Below are positions 60,283 to 64,000 of a stretch of DNA of 64,000 bases, piece after piece. The stretch lies in contig CM035232.1 in assembly GCA_020226215.1 (NCBI GenBank), positions 53,348,851 to 53,412,850 on the forward strand, written 5' to 3'. Numbering within the stretch: the stretch's first letter is position 1; every line of letters starts with the position of its first letter. The position numbers and the translations under genes were made by a program. The stretch is from Sindora glabra. Its lineage: Eukaryota > Streptophyta > Magnoliopsida > Fabales > Fabaceae. The notes beneath the pieces are model-generated. The model did not search any database, was not told where the DNA came from, and saw only the letters and a list, made by a program, of their open reading frames with translations.

Positions 60283-61891
60283 TGTTAGGATTCGGATCAA
60301 CATATGTAGTAGAATTTTAAAATTTTAATGCAAAACCTTCCTAGGATCCATGCAAAAATCATAAACCAATAGTAGGGTTTTACCTTAATTGTGCTCGTGC
60401 TCTTTCTAAATGAATCCTTGAGAGTCCAAGATGAATCAAATGCTGGCCAGAAGGTACAGTGTCTTTACAGTATCCACATGGAGTGAACAATGACTTCTCC
60501 CCTCCATGAAACTGCTAGGATTCGTTTCTCTAACTAGGATTAGGTTTGGACATTTTCTAGAGTGATTTAGGATTTGATTGAAGCCAATGTGTGTTCTGTA
60601 ATATGTTGCCTTAAAGTCCTTTTATAGAATTAAGACATATCACCATCCTAGTCCCACTAGGATTATGCTTCAAAAATTCTAATCATACTAAATAACTATC
60701 ATCTTATCCTTATCCTAGAGAGAGTGAGGAGAGATAGGACTTATCTATTAATTATCTAATATTAGATAATAATAATATTATCTTATAATATAATTATTTA
60801 ATATCTAATAACGTAATTATCTGATATTACTTTAATATCAAATAATATTACATAATATAATATATATATATATTACATGAATAAACATATATTATCTTAA
60901 TAATATTTATATATATATATATGCACGAAAATAAGTCCAATTAATTGAATTTTAGTTAAACTAAAATCTAATTAATTATTATCTCATTTCTACTCCTTTT
61001 GTGTGACCCTGTAGGTTTTTTCTACATTGATAATGACTCATTTTAGGTCATAAACAGTGAATGGTATCTAGTAATACATTACTGCCACTTAAGTAGTAAG
61101 AATATCTATGATTCGACATCTACCTAATATATGATCAACATTTTGCATCATAATCTCTTTTGTAACAATATCCAAATCGAACGAAGGGCATGGAGTGTGT
61201 CATCTTTGTTAATGTTCAATTTATATTTCTTGATACTGAGTAGACTTAAAATAAATAATCAATATCACATATTGATCTAATTGAGTATGGCTATGCATTT
61301 ATAAGTCTCACTCAATTAAGGGGCCCAATGATATTTCTCTTTTATACAAGAGTAACAAAAACTCCATCTACATCACTTACTTCCCTCTATATGATTTTTG
61401 ACACACCCAATCAATGTCCTATTCGTCATCCCGATTAAAGGTGACATAGGACGATATTAAAGTGAGTAACTCCTCATGTAGGGAACCATAGTAATTTCAA
61501 GTCAAAGGACTGTGTGCATTTATGATTATATAAGAATAACTAATGACACGTTTATCTATGCAATATTCTCATAGTGGATAAGTTCAATGCATTGTTCACT
61601 AATAATGTACTCATGTATTCACTTGATATCACATATTCATGATTTATAATCATTAGTCACTATACATGCTAGTCTGGATGTATTACTACTATCCTTTTTC
61701 GTAATAATACTTAACTAGGGGTATTTTAGGAATAACAAAGCTATTCCAAGAATAATTATTATATTTAAGTTATAATTTACGTAAAATAAAATAAAACAAA
61801 ATATAATAATTATATTGCCAAAATGAAAACGTAATACATTGTGTAATATTGTAATCATCTCTATGATTAGCTCCTAGGACACACACCAACA
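60283..61891 (-). mobile_element. Cop1 5' LTR
   Basis: 1609 bp; plus-strand ends TGTTAGGATTCGG and ACACACACCAACA. It matches both parts of the split 3' LTR, with scattered substitutions and differences in (TA)n and (AAAAT)n lengths. The promoter should lie within it; a TATA-like tract is present in the AT-rich middle (about 60840-60920) but cannot be singled out. Confidence 0.93.
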
Positions 61892-62023
61892 ATAATTTAT
61901 TATGATTTATTAAATAAATATATCTTTTAAACTATCTTTTGTACATATAAATACCTCATTGTACTGAGCATTTTCAATAAAGAAAATTTGAGTTCTTTTT
62001 TAGATGATCCTTTTTCTCTAACA
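61892..62023 (+). mobile_element. Cop3 3' LTR, right half
   Basis: Begins with the ATAAT duplication and continues TTATTATGATTTATTAAATA, matching 48787-48919 of the Cop3 5' LTR (TTCATTATGATTCATTAAATA). It ends near CTCTAACA. Confidence 0.85.
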
Positions 62024-62042
62024 TAACTTCCCTCATAATTTA

Positions 62043-62326
62043 GGCTTCATTTGTTATTTGATGGAAAATATTTTTTTTATAAAATATAGTTATAAAAAAA
62101 TTAAGATTAAATGTTAAGATGATGGATAGTGTTTTATTTTTTAAATGTCAAATATAAAGAATTTAAGGAAACCAACTTCCTTTATTTCAAAAAGAAATTT
62201 GCTTTCTTTACTACCGTTTCTCTAGGTATCATTTTTTAACTATCAATACAAGTATCATATTACTTCTTCATTAATATAAATGACATTTTTTTATGAAAAA
62301 TACTTTTCGATAAACCAAATAAAGCC
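62043..62326. mobile_element. Tourist-like MITE with TTA duplication
   Basis: The left end GGCTTCATTTGTTATTTGATG and the inverted right end GGCTTTATTTGGTTTATCGA form imperfect terminal inverted repeats that continue into AAAATATTTT/AAGTATTTTT. TTA lies on both sides (62040-62042 and 62327-62329), the duplication typical of PIF/Harbinger elements. 284 bp, non-coding. A decayed relative is at 46450-46724. Confidence 0.82.
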
Positions 62327-62329
62327 TTA

Positions 62330-63796
62330 AAATCATGTCTTGTTTTTTTTTTAAATTTCTATAATGGTAAATCAGCCTTAGTGTGACATATATATTTTGT
62401 TAGGATACCAAAGTTGCAATTTATTTGATACTAATGCCAACATGATGTGAACATTATAATTGTCTATTGACAAATTTTCATGGATAGAATTAAATGTTAT
62501 TTATGATTATGAAATCCTATCATAATTATATAAGAATACTTAAAATTAACAGTGATTGAAATTATACACTTTCATGTAAAATTATTTTTTATTTTATTTT
62601 AGAATTAATCATAATGAACTTAACCTATAAGGATGGTGAAGATTTACATAAGGAGGAAAACACTGATGACAATTATAGGAGATTATCAAATGAGACTCTA
62701 GTATTTAATTTAGTTATGATGTAGTGTAGGTTAAAAGGTTAAATGCAAATTCAAAGCTTTAGGATATAGTGAATGATCTAGGAGTAAATAAGGTTGAACG
62801 GAAGATGGTTGGTACAATTTTTTGAGCAAGTAGAAGGTATGATACAAATTATCAATTGTTAATTGTTCCTAAAAGATTAAGTTGTTAGGAGAAGATTTAT
62901 GATTGATTTTATTATAATTCTAACACACTTTTTCATATAATAGCCCTTTAGACTTGAAGCATAGACATAATTATAACTATTGAAAACATTAAGAATGTCA
63001 ATGTATTGTGAATTAGGACAAAACATACTAAACAAGGTATGTTTTCATTCAAAAACAAGATGGAACACATTTTAAAATGCAATATCATGCGAACTTAAAG
63101 CCATTTCTCCATTTTTAGATCATTTCTTTCTTAACAATGGAAGAAAATTCTATAAGGAGAAAAAAGACCCACATTTCAATGGTAGAGAGTAATTGTAGTG
63201 AAATTTTTTAAAAGGAAAAGCCAAGAATTTAGTCTAAAATTTTAGTTGATTGGAAGAAAAAAGATTATTTACAAAGAAAGGGAAAGAAACATTTGAAAGA
63301 AGAAGATGGATATTTGTAGAGAAAGACAAAAGGAAGCATTCCAATAAAGAAGATTATTTGAAAAAGAAGGTAAACAAGACTTCACTGATAAAGATGCAAT
63401 TAATTTTTTCTCATTGAAAAATGTAATAGCAATTAACAATATAGTTTAAAGCAATATTTTAAAATAAAGTTTGGCCACATTATTATAGAACTACAATTCT
63501 ACAATAATTTATAGATATCAGTATTAAAACAATAACATCTATATTAATGTGGTGCCATTTTTAAAATTATCAAGATAAATAAGACAATAGTTTCTAAAAT
63601 AATTAATGCCTATATTTACTTAAACACATTCCAACAATTTCCAAGGAAACATTAGATGACTTTTAATTTAAAAATTAATATTTGTAGTTATGCAATTGCA
63701 CTGTTGAAATATCCATGTTAACTTAAGATGAAGGTTAAATAAGAACTTGATGTCATTTTATCATGGTAAAAATGTTTAAAAATGAAATAAATATTA
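62330..63796. other. No gene recognised
   Basis: AT-rich DNA. A purine-rich part (63120-63380) gives Lys/Glu-rich frames broken by stops. Nothing matches a domain I know, and no repeat boundary was found. Confidence 0.4.
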
Positions 63797-64000
63797 TGTT
63801 GGTGTATGCCTTAAGAGCCAATCATAGGATGATTGTATAAGTATATATTGTGTTATATTTTCATTATTTATATAAGGTACTTTCAGATTATTATTTTTCT
63901 GCATTAAATAATAGATATAATAATTTGTCCTTAAAGTAATCATTTCTTAAACAATACTCTTAAATGTCCCTAGTCAAGTATCATTATGAAAGAGATAACA
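63797..64000 (+). mobile_element. Start of a copia LTR, cut by the window end
   Basis: TGTTGGTGTATGCCTTAAGA matches the start of the solo LTR at 49773 (TGTTAGTGTATATGCCTTAA). Collinear similarity continues to the end, for example ACTCTTAAATGTCCCTAGTC versus ACTCTTAAATGTCTCTAGTC. Whether it is a solo LTR or part of a full element cannot be seen. Confidence 0.8.

Larger units (their letters stand above)
51466..61891 (-). mobile_element. Cop1: full-length copia retrotransposon, inactive
   Basis: Both LTRs, primer site, gag, protease, integrase, reverse transcriptase and RNase H are present in copia order on the minus strand. ATAAT flanks it perfectly (51461-51465 and 61892-61896). The termini are TGTTAG..(C)ACCAACA as read on the plus strand. 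Length 10.4 kb includes a nested solo LTR of 1670 bp. The two LTRs are visibly similar with scattered changes. Coding regions carry numerous stops and some frameshifts, so it cannot move by itself. Cop2 is a relative. Confidence 0.95.
48646..62023 (+). mobile_element. Cop3: old copia element, host of two later insertions
   Basis: 5' LTR 48646-48919, internal remnant 48920-51317, and 3' LTR 51318-51465 continued at 61892-62023. The 3' LTR begins GTTAAAATAATTTGAAAAAA after TTAAGAGG; the 5' copy begins AGTTAAGATAATTTG. A solo copia LTR sits in its RNase H region and the complete Cop1 sits in its 3' LTR. Without these insertions the element is only about 2.7 kb because most of pol is deleted. The outer flanks TCACG and TAACT do not match, so the ends may be off by a few bases. 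Confidence 0.8.

Overview
The window looks like AT-rich nuclear DNA of a flowering plant, probably a eudicot. It is almost entirely a graveyard of nested LTR retrotransposons. The evidence is several Ty3/gypsy and Ty1/copia elements with initiator-Met-tRNA primer sites (TGGTATCAGAGC), plant-type MITEs, and one broken pentatricopeptide-repeat (PPR) gene fragment. I found no intact host gene, rRNA, tRNA or CRISPR. No long uninterrupted coding frame exists: the longest piece of real coding sequence is a 190-codon stretch of copia gag. Element names (Gyp1-4, Cop1-3) are local labels.

Layout. 1-12.2 kb: an LTR end (to about 1.99 kb), then Gyp1 on the minus strand (3' LTR piece ending at 2671, 5' LTR 9830-12242), split by Gyp2 on the plus strand (LTR about 3328-6464, broken gag to about 8.0 kb). 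12.2-16.1 kb: a solo gypsy LTR (12914-15781, duplication CTTTA) inside a tandemly repetitive stretch. 16.1-20.0 kb: Cop2, a minus-strand relic of the same family as Cop1, itself interrupted. 20.0-31.4 kb: Gyp3 (two LTRs of about 2.75 kb) with an opposite-strand LTR inside it. 31.4-33.5 kb: unassigned repeats. 33.5-43.6 kb: an AT-rich satellite-like array split by Gyp4, whose 3' LTR is split in turn by a long foldback element. 43.6-48.6 kb: the least repetitive part, with the PPR pseudogene and small MITEs. 48.6-62.0 kb: a three-level nest. Cop3 (plus strand) is interrupted by a solo LTR and by full-length Cop1 (minus strand, 51466-61891, perfect ATAAT duplication), and Cop1's 3' LTR is interrupted by another solo LTR. 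62.0-64.0 kb: a Tourist-like MITE, unassigned DNA, and the start of a further copia LTR running off the end.

Nothing here acts as a functioning pathway. The parts relate by insertion order: the target-site duplications and interrupted copies give a relative chronology. Coding relics carry many stops, several of them explicable by C-to-T (or G-to-A) change at Gln, Arg and Trp codons. I did not find a new biological system. The most unusual items are the foldback element with arms of about 600 bp, the short/long-period satellite-like array, the clustered TAGTTAACTA palindromes in one LTR, and the GC-rich block in the long Cop1 leader.
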